Below are positions 10,258-22,649 of a stretch of 64,000 nucleotides of DNA, piece by piece. Position 1 is the first letter of the stretch. Each line of letters begins with the position of its first letter. This stretch comes from Gyrodactylus bullatarudis. Lineage: Eukaryota > Platyhelminthes > Monogenea > Gyrodactylidea > Gyrodactylidae. The notes under the pieces are model-generated. The model was not told where the DNA came from and did not search any database. It saw nothing but the letters and a program-made list of their open reading frames with translations. Location of the stretch: NCBI GenBank assembly GCA_012064415.1, contig SSNU01000029.1:1-64000 (forward strand). The letters run 5' to 3'. A program made the translations under genes and the position numbers.

Positions 10258-10290
10258 CTGGCATCTTCTTATTTCATTAAATATTTATTT

Positions 10291-12455
10291 GGCAGGAAAG
10301 TCGAAATAACAAATTGCAATGTTCTAGAGATTTCCGAGTAGAGATGAAGCCAGGCATCATTTTTCAACGCTCTTTCATTAAAATTTCATTCTCGCCTTAA
10401 ATTCAAAAAAATGTGGGTATACTCATACTCGTCTTCAATAGTATAGCCCATTTATTTTATTCCTCTCAAGTATCAAGTGTATCTAGGATGTTGAATTAAA
10501 AAAAATAATTTTCTACTAAACTACTTTTAAGTCCTAACATATATAATATTTTCTTGATAACAATAAGGATGTTAAAAATCAGACTTTTTAAAAAATGCCG
10601 CTAGATTTTCAATGAATTTTTATTACGTTTTCACTAAAATTTCGAATATTTTTTTGCTGATAAAGCTTCAAGGGGTTTTTCAATGAAAACAGTAATAGAA
10701 TCATTTCGGGATTATTTCTGTTAAATTTCGTTATTCCACTATGTCTACAAGAGAATTCAGGGAAATGACTATGCATGGGATTGCAAACAAATTCTCAGTT
10801 ATTTTAGATATCAAACATCATTGTTATCAAAATTATATGTGGAAATTTCACGGAAAACTTTGATTAAATAAATTGATTAAATTCGTTACATCTCTAATAT
10901 TCTTAAACCCTACTAAATTTTCAATCTTAGCGATGTATCTTGAAAAAAATTTCTCTTGGTCTTTAAGAGTTAATCAACATGATGTTTTACAAATTCTTCT
11001 TCTTATTAATTTTTTTAGTATCCCTCATTGGTTCCTATATTTAATTTCAAGATTTTTGATTTTGTAGGCTGTGTCAAAAGTGTCGAAATTTTAATTTAAA
11101 ATTTGGAATTACCAAATAGCTGAACGGTAACCAATCCGAGTCCATGATTTACAGGTTGTGACCTAAACTTTCGTCTTTTCAGTTTATATGTTTATGTGAT
11201 ATTCAATGTTCATACTTCATACCTAGAGTTGCCAAAATACAAAACTGGAAATATTTTTACTCATAATTTATCACGAAATTTAATTCGTTATTCATGCAAA
11301 TTAGATGAAGCTACCATGGATTGAGATTCACAATCAGGAGAACTGAAAACTGATATGGGACATTAAAAAAAATCTGAAACTCTTCATTATGAATAATACA
11401 TAAGATTATCAGATTCAGCTATCAGAATGTAAATTCCTGGTATTATAGCTAACCAATTGAAAATATGCCCATAAGGAATCTTATGAATAAATTATTTCTT
11501 TAATGTAAAAGGATAGATACAGTCGGTTGCGAAACTCATAGACCACTCCAGTCCGAAGAAACTGGGCCGTAATATATCGTAAGAAATATACAAGTATATC
11601 AAAAATTTAGAAAAAATTTATTGAGCCATTCAAATTTCCTTTTAACTTGTGTTTTCAAGGGTAAAATTTAGAAGTGTGAGAAATTGAGTTTTCAAAGCTT
11701 TATTGTGAGGATCAGAGAGGTGTTAGAGAGTTTGAAAGTATCAATTAATACAAAAGCAAGGTCCTTTTTCTTAAGAACATTAGAGTTTCCCTTAAAAAGC
11801 ACTCTAAAAAAAACCTGTTTTGTGTATGTCTACTTGTAAGCGACCTATCAAAATCGGAATTAATTATACGTTCACTCGAGCTTCGAATGGTTCTCCAGTC
11901 TAACGAAGGTTTCATCCTGAATGGGACACGGCCCTGTTTTGAATTTAATTGGTTCTTGTTTTTCCGAGTACATATTTTTCATAAAAATTGAAAAATCAAT
12001 TTTTTATTTCTAAAATTTGGAAAGATTTTGAAAAAATTGAGATTTACAAATTCCTATCTAGCTTTGGATAAAAAAGTAAAAATATATTTGCTCACGTTCA
12101 GAACTCAAAATTTCCCTGTCAAAGTTAGTGAGATCAAACAGAGGGGAAAGAGATAATGGACAATTGATCCTAATTATTTAAAGTGATGTGGTAATTTTGC
12201 ACATACCAAAGTAAACATAAATTCCAATTAATACATTATACCAATAGCCATTGTTAATTACCATGATCATTAGATATTATCAATGATCAAGTTATGGAAA
12301 AATAGTTATCATTCTTCAAACACATGCTATACTAATTCAAATAAAGTTTGTTTTTCCAAAAGGTTAACTTTTGCTCAAAACGTCATTTTCTCAAAACCTA
12401 TTTCCCAGGGTCATAGGGTAGATGAAAAATGAGATTAATTTTATCGACTGATCAT
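10291..12455. other. no gene seen
   Basis: AT-rich sequence with in-frame stops throughout, no convincing exon, and only short pieces of palindromic MITEs. Confidence 0.5.
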
Positions 12456-14570
12456 TAGGGTCTCAAAAATAGTATCAAAAATGATGATAAATAGTATCTC
12501 AGGGCGCCCAAATATATTCTTTTTTTTGAGCATATATTCTTTTTAAAAATGCTTTTGATGATCAAAATATTCTCGAAAATATTCTTTCGAAAAATGAAAG
12601 AGAAATAAAACGGAAAGGCTTTTTATTAACAATAATTTATAATTTACAACACACAATTATCATTAGCATAAATTACACAATGTTTATCAATGTTCTCGTC
12701 TAAGAAATTTCTATTGTTAGTTAAAATATATTTAATTTTTGAGAAAGACCGTTCAACCTCACAACTTGATGCCTGGCAGTTCTTGAGCTTGGTGTAATTT
12801 TCCGGTGTAATATTATCTCTTGACATGTCTAATATTTCTAGAGCTTCGTTTTTCGCTATTCTTTTATTTATGTAATCCCTAAGGTTCATTGGATCTTCTC
12901 CAAGATTAATTTTTTGAACAGCATATGCAATTGTACATGACCTTGCTTGTAAATCATCTAGGAGTTTGACCAATCCAGAATAATTCTCACTGATCTTTGC
13001 TAGTTCGAGAATCAGACCTTGTTTGTTTACAGCTGATTTAGCTCTGCGTAATAGCTTCCCATCACCAGTCATTGAATTGACTTTCTCTTTGACGAAAGGC
13101 AAGTTTTTGGCATAATATAGAGCTGCTTCAACCCATGTACCCCACCTTGTAACGACTGGCATGAGTGGAAATCCAATTTGGAAAAATTGATTCCGACGAC
13201 TTTTGTTTTTACACATAAAAATTTTATTGCAGAGATTAATTTGTCTACTAGATTAAATGAATTTCGAATCCTCAAGCAACAATTATGAATAAGATGGACC
13301 ATACATGTAACATGAAACAATTCTGGGAATATTGACTTGAGGATTTTTCCTGATTTGATCATATATTTTGCTGCATCAGTGATTAAAATACTCAAAGATT
13401 CAGCTCCTAGATCCAAAGAATTCCCAATTGTATAAACAGCTCTCGACACGAAATTAGCATCAAGTGTATCATTGATTACTTTAGATTGAAAAAGATAAGA
13501 CTTATCAGGTTCGTGAATAGTTCCGACCATAGTGTTTAGTATCTTTTTGCCGTTAAAATCAGACTCATCAACAATCAGAAAATTTTTTTCATCCTGAACT
13601 TTGATAAATTTAATCTTCTCGTCATAAATTTTATCAATATATTTTCTCCAAGTTTCAGCACAACCAAATTTTACAGGAAGCTTATTTAAGAAGTCTCTGA
13701 TTGGCTTTGACCTGAGTTTGTTGAGTGGTATATTAGCTCCAACAATTCTTCGTCCCAATTTATAGGGGTTTTATTAGTCTCAATTATAAATAAGATTTTT
13801 ATTTGAAAAAATTAGTAAAATAGTTGAGTATCTGGTACATAGTCTGTCGACGAGCCAATTCTTTAGATTTAGAATGTTTTTCAGTTTTCAGGCGTTATAA
13901 AATGGATGATTTCTTTTCAGTAATCCTAATACAAGTAAAAGCTCTGTAAAGTGACGAGAGTTGTGTGAATGTGCAAGTATACCTTAGTTATATACCATTT
14001 CTACCCCAAATCTCATGAATAATAGACCAATAGAAATTGAGTATTTGTCGGCCAATCAGAATCGAGCAACATTCTTCCTACAATTTTCCCAAGGTCCCAA
14101 ATATATTTTGCTACCAGAATCTCAAATTTTTCAATAGGTTGATGAAATTTTGTAGATGTTCTCAGTCTTTTATTCTGATTAATTTCCACTTCGAATTTTT
14201 TTTCTATCTTATCAGGAAGAGGCCGTAGTAAAAAGAGCTTAAGCAGCAGTCAGTCAGACTTAAATTTAGTACGATTATATTCAGCATGAAATTTAGAGTA
14301 AAATTGGAAATTTTCAAGCTTCTATTCTAAAATGTATGGCTAAAATTCGATTTTGAAATCAGTCTCAGATTTTGAATGATTTTAGATGAAAAATCAAAAA
14401 AAGTCATTTTTTGTTAAATAAAGTACCTGGGCAACATTTTAGTACAGAAATAGTACCAGCTATCTTTTAAATAGGATTAGATGAGCAATTTTTTTCTTCA
14501 GATTATTAAAACTCAGTCAGTCCTTTGTCAAGAGTAAAAATAGACCAAATGGTACTTTTTTGAGGCCCTA
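12456..14570 (-). mobile_element. hAT DNA transposon with complete ends
   Basis: The termini are inverted: TAGGGTCTCAAAAA on the left, and TAGGGCCTCAAAAA as the reverse complement of the right end. They are flanked by an 8-bp target duplication, CTGATCAT at 12448-12455 and GTGATCAT at 14571-14578 (7 of 8 identical), the hAT hallmark. Length is 2115 bp. The only gene inside is the minus-strand transposase relic at 13758-12644; no BED zinc finger is visible. The mutated duplication and broken gene point to an old insertion. Confidence 0.85.
12644..13758 (-). pseudogene. hAT transposase, frameshifted
   Basis: Two overlapping frames (13758-13069 and 13216-12644) together cover the catalytic and dimerisation regions of a hAT transposase. 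The first has VGANIPLNKLRSKPIRDFL, IVDESDF, DAAKYMIKSGKILK and HVTCMVHLIHNCCLRIR. The second continues PLMPVVTRWGTWVEAALYY and ends with the hAT dimerisation motif SSCEVERSFSKIKYIL. The join near 13215 needs a frameshift within the KFLCVK / MCKNKS overlap. Stops lie just upstream and the N-terminal zinc finger is missing. Matched by motif only to hAT proteins resembling the transposon ancestor of CGGBP1. Confidence 0.85.
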
Positions 14571-15195
14571 GTGATCATACATTAAAATTTGATATAAAAT
14601 GCCTTAAATGAATTAGAATATGCAATCACCTGAACTCTACCAGCAAAGATGAGCAAATATTTGACCAATAACTTCTGAACTAATTATAATGGCGTTTAAA
14701 TTACAAACCATATTATAGACAAAAGATTAAATGCGAGTCAATACTATTTATAAGTAAATTTACTTTTTTAAATTATAGAAAAATGATCTCTTTACCATGC
14801 TATGATAAAGTATATCTTATCTTCAAAACAATAAATGTGTAGTTTCAAACGGTTTCAAGAACAGAGGGAATACCATCTCTTATTCCTTTATACATTCAAA
14901 CCATCGATTGAGCGGGAAGATTTAATCCCTTGCAAATTTTTACAACTTACCAATTAGAACGCAAGAAAATTGACAATCATCGGATTCATTTCAAAATTAG
15001 TATCCAAATATAGATTTAAGAACATCGAGACATGTCTTATAAATCCTAAACCTTGATGAACAAATGACATTTTTGTAAGAATCATGAATTCCCAAATACT
15101 TTTCCAATCAAGCATTTCGAATCAATAAAAATTTCAGTTCAAAGTTCGAAAAAATGGGATTTTTGGTGCCAAATCGAAATTTTATTTTTTATTAA
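14571..15195. other. no gene seen
   Basis: AT-rich; only the right hAT target duplication at its start was recognised. Confidence 0.5.
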
Positions 15196-15325
15196 CCCTT
15201 TCGGAGCCGAGACTATTTCACAATTTTTATAAAAACCAAAATTTAGCTATGAAGATACAAGTTATTTGGCGAAAAATATTACTGATGCAAGTTTATATTG
15301 TGGGCTTCAATTTAAACTGTAAAAA
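15196..15325 (-). repeat. half copy of 216-bp TTAA MITE
   Basis: TTAA at 15192-15195, then CCCTTTCGGAGCCGAGAC and the family interior as far as TTTAAACTG. The rest is missing. Confidence 0.7.
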
Positions 15326-15943
15326 TCTAAAAAAAACCCACAGTTATTATAATTACTCTCTCGAGTGCAGAATTGAAAAAAAACCACAATCAATCTACAG
15401 TATTCATGTTAATTCAATTTTGTTTTTTTTCCAGCCTTAATTACATACTAAATAGACAATTGAGTTTTACAAATACAAAATTCACTTCTTCATTCTACGA
15501 ACTAGACCTGAAAAAGGTATAGTAGGTATTTTTACAAAAAATCTTGAAAATTTTCTTGCGAAAAGTCAAGAACAAAATATTTTTTTTGTCCTATTTTAAA
15601 ATAACCTCGTTAATTGTTGGAATAAAATTAATTTTCAAAAAAATATTTAAATTTGCCTCAAAACGAGACTATTTTTTTGAGTATGGAAAATGCAAAATAA
15701 TTTTTTTTGATTTCAGAGAATTGAAGTGATTAAAACAACCCAACATTTCAATCAATATTAGAAAAAATATTTCAAACTTAGCCCTTTAGAAACAAAAGTT
15801 TAAATCTCTATTTTTAGGGTCATTTCCCTTCATGATAATCGAAAATTTCGGTGGCTCGATATTCAAAGAATTTCTACCAACTTCTCGGCCAAATTCAACA
15901 ATTTTTTTATCCTATCAATTAATGGCTCGTTTTCTATTGACTA

Positions 15944-16020
15944 TAAAGTTGTTTGCTTGCTTCCTGACTATGTTATCTTCTGACTTGAATGGGTCTTTAT
16001 GTAGGAAAAGAAGCGGAAGA
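15944..16020 (+). repeat. copy of the PLE-D-associated core repeat
   Basis: Contains TTGCTTGC, CTGACTATGTTATCTTCTG and GGGTCTTTATGTAG, matching 25012-25085 and 26158-26220, and the reverse complement of 18845-18890 at the end of the Penelope copy there. Confidence 0.6.
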
Positions 16021-16029
16021 GTGTATTTC

Positions 16030-16584
16030 TAAAAAAAGGAATATCTATAAAAAATATATACATAAATTAAAGTGATAACAATCAAAATTATTAGCGTAAT
16101 AACTTTGATAATTTAGCTTATATCTCTGAACTATTTGGTTCAATATTATCAATTTCTAGTTTGTTTCTGCTTTTCCGGAGGTTTTTGTAAAAATATTATG
16201 ATCTTCATGTCAACTAGCTTTATGTGTCGAAAATCTTTCGCCTTAATGTCAATCATGTTTTGAAATCACCGCCTAATTTTAAATGAATCCTTTCTAATTA
16301 TTATATTTCTGGCGAAATAATTTGGTCTTTCACTGAGTGCCCAACTTTTTCAATTTAATCAATAGAAATCGTTCCATAAAAGGAGGCATCATGTTAAAAT
16401 TCGGGCTTCTTTGATGCCTGTTCGAATTTATATCTTTTAGTCAAGAAATACTAAAGCTATTTGACAATAGGATGAAAATTTACTTTTTTAAGAAAAAGCT
16501 GGACAATTTTTTTCGGAGAAAAACTTTTTTATGAATTCCATAATAAATAAAATAAACCAATAAGATTTGAAAATAAAAGAAATA
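16030..16584. other. no gene seen
   Basis: AT-rich, without readable features. Confidence 0.45.
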
Positions 16585-17050
16585 TTTCTAAAAAAATTCA
16601 ATCTGACCAAGATAAGGTCGTTTTTCGAATTTCGAAAATGCACAAAATTTCCACTCAGCTTTCAAACCCAAAATTTTTATTGATTTCAGAGATTCGAAGA
16701 AGTTAAATGCAGATATTTGAGATCAGCATTAGACAAAGAATTCGAGTTGGGTCGTGGAGGTTGAAAGGAATTTACTGGTTTCAATAAAAAGTTAAGCTTT
16801 TAAATTTTGGATCATTCCCCTTTGTGATAATCAATTAATTCGAAAATTTTGATTTCCGACAATAATGACGAATTTATGAAGCCGAATTCGAAATCTTGGT
16901 CTAATGCTTATCTCAAATATCTGCATTTAACTGCTTTAAATCTTTGAAATCGATAAAAATTTTGGGTTCGAAAGTTGAAGAAGCGGAAATGTGGTGCATT
17001 TTTGAACGATCAAAAGACGGCCTAATTTTGGTCAGATTGATTTTTTCTGA
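16585..17050. repeat. palindromic MITE
   Basis: Left part (CTGACCAAGATAAGGTCGTT, then AGTTAAATGCAGATATTTGA) and right part (TCAAATATCTGCATTTAACT, then GGCCTAATTTTGGTCAGA) are inverted copies. The whole could fold into a long hairpin. Related sequence is at 19.5, 22.35-22.64 and 40.5-40.7 kb. Confidence 0.65.
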
Positions 17051-17682
17051 CAAGGGGAACACTAAGATTATGTGATACTTGTTTTTTAAGAGAAGATTTA
17101 GAAATACTTGTTTTTATTTTTCAGAAAAATCTATTTAATCTATTCAAAATTGAATCAAATCGTGAAAGCAGGGTACATGCACTCTCAAATTGTCAAATGA
17201 TCGAAACTCAACAGCCAAGGGCGATGCGATCAATATTTATGACACCAAAGTTGAAATATGAAAATTATCTTCTTATCCCATCGTTAGATGAGCCCCTAAC
17301 CAATGGTTCTTATTACCTAAGATTCTATTTATCAAATAATGCAAATGTTTGGTAAGATTTAAATATGGGTTTTTGAGTGAAATCTTTCAAGAATACGAAA
17401 ATTCTTCAAGATCAAAATTTTTCATAAGCTTTGTTAAAAAGTCAAAATTTTTTATTACTACCCTTACTTAATCGGTTAAATTCAAGGCAATTTCTTCTTA
17501 TAAGTAGAAATAAATTTCACATTTCTAAGAAAAATATTTCGATATTGATTTTCCAATGAGCTGAGAAAAAATTCACTAGCATAGCTACTAGGTCTCTATC
17601 GATTCCTTTGGAATAGAGAGATTGGTTGTTAATTTTATAATTGATTTGCAAAATTTACTTTGCTCCTTTTGACAATTATAGG

Positions 17683-17885
17683 CAATTCTGATATACTATT
17701 GGTTAAATTTGATATAGGTTTTGTCAATTCTCACTAAGACTGATCTATGATTTGTCAAAATTGATATGAGTTTTGTCAATGCTCGAATAGACTGACTTAT
17801 GATTTGTCAATTTTGATTTAAGTTTTGTGAATATATCGTGTATATTGACTTAGGAAGTGTCAAAAATGATTTAGGATTTGTTATT
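17683..17885. repeat. imperfect tandem repeat, period about 52 bp
   Basis: Three to four diverged units, each with ATGATTTGTCAA...TTGAT followed by TTTTGTCAAT and a variable middle. No coding potential. Confidence 0.6.
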
Positions 17886-17991
17886 TTCTCTCCCTTTTGA
17901 TACACTTTTTGTCATTATCCCAATTTTAAGAACACAAAGATTATGTGATACTTGTTTTTTAAGAGAAGATTTAGAAATACTTGTTTTTTTT

Positions 17992-18890
17992 TAGAAAAAT
18001 GGTTACCCAGATGGTTTAATAAATAGTTTTATTGTTAGTACAAAAGATAAATTTGATAATAATAATTTTGTTTTTGATTTTAATAATATTGTTTTAATGG
18101 ATTTTTCACAGTTAAGTATTGATATATCTTCAGTTTTAAAAAAATTTGGTATTAAGACTATTTTTAGGTTAGGTAATAAAATAGGAAAATTTTTGACTGA
18201 AAAACAAAATTTAGATCTAGATGAGATTCAAGGCATTTATAAAATAACTTGTTCGTGCGAAAAATCATACATAGGTCGTACCGAAAGAAATTTTGAGATT
18301 AGGTGTAGAGAGCATAAGAAGGCTATAGAAAAAGTACAGATAGACAAATCAGCACTAGCTAAACACTGGGCTGACAATCCAGATCATATTATAGATTTTA
18401 ATAACGTACAAAGTCTAGGAAACATGAGAAATAAGTATAAAAATATGATTTTGGAGTCTATAGAAATTAAACGAGGTTGTTAATGGTAATAAGACGGATA
18501 TAAATATTGGAAATCGTTGGTTAGAATTGATTGATTAAAGTTGAGAAGAAATCTGATTGGTTTAATGTTTTGATCGGACACACTAGGTTCTAAGTATCTT
18601 AAGTTTTTTGAAAAAACTCACGCGAGTAGAAGAATACGACATGTATTCGAAATATTGTGTGAGTCCTAACTGTTTTTATCAGGGTAATCTAAATGTTTTT
18701 TATTCTAATCTTAATTTTAATTTTCCTTCATGTGATGAATTATATTATCAGAGTTATTACACTAATAATTCTGATTATTGTAACAATCACTATAATTTTT
18801 ATAATCCTTGCTCTTTAAGAAATACTACACCCTTTTCTCCTCTTTCCACAGACAGACCAATACAAGCCAGAAGATAACATAGTCAGGCAG
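17992..18890 (+). mobile_element. Penelope-like element D, GIY-YIG part and 3' end
   Basis: An open frame from about 17995 starts with the Penelope linker motif NGYPDGLINSF and continues through 18097-18483. The GIY-YIG core is GIYKITCSCEKSYIGRTER with a following CREHKKAIEK helix, and the frame ends EIKRGC. All GIY-YIG landmarks (GIY, YIG, Arg, helix) are present; the reverse transcriptase is missing. Downstream to 18890 is the family 3' region, with a chance open frame 18608-18877 ending in the core repeat that recurs at 15.9, 25.0 and 26.2 kb. 5'-truncated, as usual for target-primed insertion. Confidence 0.8.
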
Positions 18891-20093
18891 CGAGCGAACA
18901 ATATTTTTAAATCTTCAGAGCCTTTTTTCTGACTTTCCGCGAAAAATATTGAGTTTATTGTAAAGAAAGTAAATTCTCAGGTTTTCTAAAGTCATTCAGG
19001 TTTATATATTTTTCATGCTTCTTTCTTATTTTTATTTTTCAATGAAAAAAATACTTTTACATCAAAGCTTTTCTTCTGATTTCTTCTATTTTGGAGTTGT
19101 TTTGTTTACAAGATAAAATAAATTAAGAAATAAATTTTTATAATTAAAACATTCTTTACAATACACAATTTGTCAATCAATCAATGAGGAATAAAATCAT
19201 CTGAATAAGAATTTCTTAAATCAATCATTTTGAAAGAAAATGAAATTGGTTTGTGCGCAAGGTAGACTTTTCTATGATTTGAATTAACCATACAATGTAT
19301 ACATTATGCAGTATAAAATTAGTTAATCCAATACACAAGAGATAAATGATAAAACTTGCAAAATTGTGGCAAGATTTCCTTAACTTAAAATTTTTCAAGA
19401 TGGGAATTTATGATTTGAAAAATTTTTACTCTAATAAACTATAAGGATCTTCAATAGATCTAAACCAAATTTCCAGTTTTTCGAATTTTGAACTCAAAAT
19501 TTTGATTGATATTAAATTTATTGCATTTTCAAAATTCGAAAAACGGCCTAATTTTGATCAGATTGAATATTTATCTGAATTTTTTCGAATATTTACATCT
19601 TATTAGCTCATTCCGTTTTAGAATTCAAAATTTTATTTTTCCTCTGTGAATCCGGTCAAAAATATCGAGTTTTTTGTAAAAATAGAGGAAAAAATTTCAA
19701 AAATGAGGATATTAAGTTTGAAAAAAACACGCCATCTTATTCAGGATAGAATTCTCTAAGAATTGAATTTTGGAATTTTTCTTCCTTCAATCAAAGCTTT
19801 CCGGCAATTTGAGTTCAAAGTTTGGAATTTTGGAAAGAAACCAAAAACTTCAACTTTAAGGATTTTCTACCAGATAACCTTATGTTACATAAATAAAAAA
19901 CCCTTATTTTTGTATCTACACTGTAGATTCTACAGATATGATTTTAACCAGATTTTCAGACGTTTTTGAAAAATTACCTGAATGATATAATCGTAATAAT
20001 CTTTAGATACTTCAAAATCATTCCACCAGATTTCGATCCAGAATATCTTTTTATGCTTCCGTTATAAGATAAACAAGATTATAAGAATTTTCC
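18891..20093. other. no gene seen
   Basis: AT-rich, with a diverged palindromic-MITE piece near 19.49-19.57 kb and part of the CATCGATATGA-type MITE near 19.98-20.08 kb. Confidence 0.45.
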
Positions 20094-20430
20094 GTTAAAT
20101 TAGAGAACAGTTGCCCCCTCTTATATCTCTCTAAGTTTACTTTGAATCGATGTTAACCCTTTCGGTGCCGATGGACATATATGTCCATTTTCAAATTTTT
20201 TTGAACCTTCATAACTTAACTAGGTTTCTGGATTAATAAAAGTTTAAATTGAAGCCCAAAATGTAAACTTGCATTAGTAATATTTTTCGCGAAATAACTT
20301 GGTATCTTCATAGCTAAATTTTGGTTTTTATAAAAATTGTGAAATAGTCTCGGCACCGAAAAGGTTAAAAAGCCCTTAGTCTCTTTGTCATTCAGAATAA
20401 TTACTGTAAAACAAGAGGGTGCAAATGTTT
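20094..20430. repeat. 150-bp MITE interrupted by a TTAA MITE
   Basis: The outer MITE starts GAGAACAGTTGCCCCCTC and ends CAAGAGGGTGCAAATG. It is split at ATCGATGTTAA / TTAAAAAGCCC by an insert at 20157-20364. Uninterrupted relatives read ATCGATGTTAAAAAGCCC (48004-48021) and, on the other strand, TTTTTAACATCGATG (near 37768), so the insertion duplicated exactly TTAA. Confidence 0.8.
20157..20364 (+). repeat. 216-bp-family TTAA MITE, intact copy
   Basis: 208 bp between TTAA at 20153-20156 and 20365-20368. The ends CCCTTTCGGTGCCGA and TCGGCACCGAAAAGG are inverted. Just inside the left end is the small palindrome GGACATATATGTCC. Non-coding; piggyBac-type by target site and CCC start. Confidence 0.85.
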
Positions 20431-21663
20431 TAAAGATTAGCCGAATTTTCAAAAAAAAACTTTTTTATTATTTAAATTTCATGATTTTAATTTTACATTA
20501 TTTCCAAAATGAATCTTCGTGTAATTTTTTTGAGACTTTGGTTTTTCAAACAGTTTGAATATTTAATAGTAAGTTTAATCATGTTAAGTATGAGATACTC
20601 GAAATTTTTATCTCTCTTAATAGACTTGGACGAAATATTCAAAAATTACTAAAATCACCTCCCGATATGATAAAACATGATCACACCAAATATCGCTCCA
20701 AAATATCTTTCAAGCATCTGTGATAAAATAAAATCAACAAAATTATGAAAATTTTCGAAGTAAAAAAGTTTTTGACCAATCGGAATTGTTATACTGTATT
20801 CGTGAAAAATAAGAGAAATTTCTGCTACTTTCAGTTCTGCAACTTTATTGGAAGAAATAATGTTAAATCAAACTAAAACATTTTTTAAAATCATTTCTTA
20901 TTTTTTCTTTCTTGTTACAGAAGCATTTTTCGGAGCAAAATTTTAGTCTGATGATGTTAAAATGCTTGACGATTTTTTCTTATCTACACGCGATCCTAGA
21001 TATTTCGGAAAATTTCATCTAATAATTACTGATCGTTTTATATTCATCATGAGATTCTAACTGAGTTCCTAGGCTAATCTCAACATGGCTTCTTACATGG
21101 AAAAAGTACTTGACTTCCTTAATTATAATGTACATCTATAATAATCTTCTGGAGAATATTTTTGTCTAAGTAGGCCTTTCGACGGCTTTTAATTCTCTTA
21201 ATTCGAAAATTTAAAAGGCTTTTTAAGACTACCTGATAGTCTTAAGACTATAATTTTTCATTTCATTTCGATTGTCAAGATCAATGATTTAGTTGATAAA
21301 GAGTAAGTTAGCGGTTAATATAGCTAACGTATTCTGTTTAGTTGACTACCTTTCTTTTTCAGAATGCATAAAATGAAAAAATTTGAACCAAATCAAGTAA
21401 ATTTAATCAAAATCATCAAAAGATTTCAATTTGAATAATTAGCCAGCGAATTCAAAGGAATATAAAATTCATGATGAATCAAAATATAATTTATTTTCAA
21501 ATTAAAATTTATATTTTTGTGAAAAATTGAATTTTTTTCACGCGAGCTTATTATCATCACAGGTAGATGAAATTTTAATTTCGCTTGTCTCAACCATATT
21601 CTTATAGCAGGTTCAATTTAAATAAGAAATATAAATTTATTAAGCTCTAAAATTAGCTAATCC
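20431..21663. other. no gene seen
   Basis: AT-rich, with a partial CATCGATATGA-type MITE near 20.65-20.76 kb. No exon recognised. Confidence 0.45.
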
Positions 21664-22031
21664 ATAGAACATTTGCCCCCTCTTGTTTTACAGTAATTTT
21701 TCTGAATGACAAAGAGACTAAGGGCTTATTTTTGTCATCGATAGTAAAAAGGCCAACACGATTCAAAGTAAACTTAGAGAGAAATAAGAGAGGCAACTGT
21801 TCTCTAATTCAACCCTTTCGGTGCTGAGACTATTTCTCAATTTTTATAAAAACCAAAATTTAGCTATGAAGATACCAAGTTATTTGGCCAAAAATATTAC
21901 TCATGCAAGTTTACATTGTGGGCTTCAATTTAAACTTCAATTGATCCAGAAACCTATCAAACTGGTAGAGTTATGAAGGTTCAAAAAATTGGAAAATGGA
22001 CATGTATGTCCATCGGCACCGAAAGGGTTAA
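21664..22031 (-). repeat. 150-bp MITE abutting a TTAA MITE
   Basis: 21664-21808 is a full 150-bp MITE in reverse orientation. 21813-22027 is a 216-family TTAA MITE, also reversed, with an intact TTAA on the right (22028-22031) and a decayed one (TCAA) on the left. Confidence 0.75.
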
Positions 22032-22339
22032 TCCTAAAGTTTCTTTCTAGTCATGACATTTATAAAAAAACGATTTTCTTAATGGGGTATTTGCAAAATT
22101 GGTGACTCGGATATTCTCATTTGCAGATATGGTTACAGTAATAGGCTATATTACAATTTTTGTCCCTCTTTCACATTTGATTTGAGGACCTCTAAGATTT
22201 AATTCATGTCTGGTTTGTGGTCCCCTTTTCCTGTGTTGGAATTTAATAATTGCAGTCATTGTTAGTCCTCCCTGAACTGAATTATATTTATATTTATCTT
22301 GCAATTATGGTTACTATCTTGTAAAATCTGTTTTTGACG

Positions 22340-22640
22340 GGTTTTCAAGTTTTTTCGTTTGAAGCAGTTAAATGCTGACATTTGTATCAAAATCAGACAA
22401 AGATTTCGAATTTGTGCGTGAATGTTGAGAGAAACTTACTGTTTCCAAAAAGAGTTCAACCCGTTAAACTCTGCATAATTTGCCGTCGTAATCGAAAAAA
22501 CAATAATGAAGAATTTCTGTGAATTCGAATTCTAATGTTGTTCTCAAATATTAGAATTCAACTGCTTCTAATCTTCGACATTTTGGGTCCGAAAAAAATC
22601 TTATAACGAAGTCCACACTAGTGTGAAAGAATGAATCATG
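22340..22640. repeat. palindromic MITE, degenerate
   Basis: Relative of 16585-17050: GAAGCAGTTAAATGCTGACA on the left and TATTAGAATTCAACTGCTTC on the right form an imperfect inverted pair. Confidence 0.5.
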
Positions 22641-22649
22641 TCAGATTGA

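Larger units (their letters stand above)
9206..10290 (-). mobile_element. Penelope-like element A with inverted terminal repeats
   Basis: Two arms of about 210-240 bp (9206-9420 and 10050-10290) are inverted copies of each other, both starting near a TTTAATGAAATAAGAAG block. The inside is antisense Penelope C-terminal sequence in the same family as 27.6-28.7 kb, with shared KNHVKP and LPKP tails. The GIY-YIG core itself is lost: the frame jumps from before the YIG region to a later VHVRTCNPKFPP, with stops. Inverted long terminal repeats are known for Penelope. Each arm carries a hammerhead-like core. Confidence 0.78.

Noticed and set aside
18608..18877. 89-codon frame after Penelope element D as a separate gene
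   Set aside because: Tyr/Asn-rich, and its end is the non-coding core repeat found at three other places.
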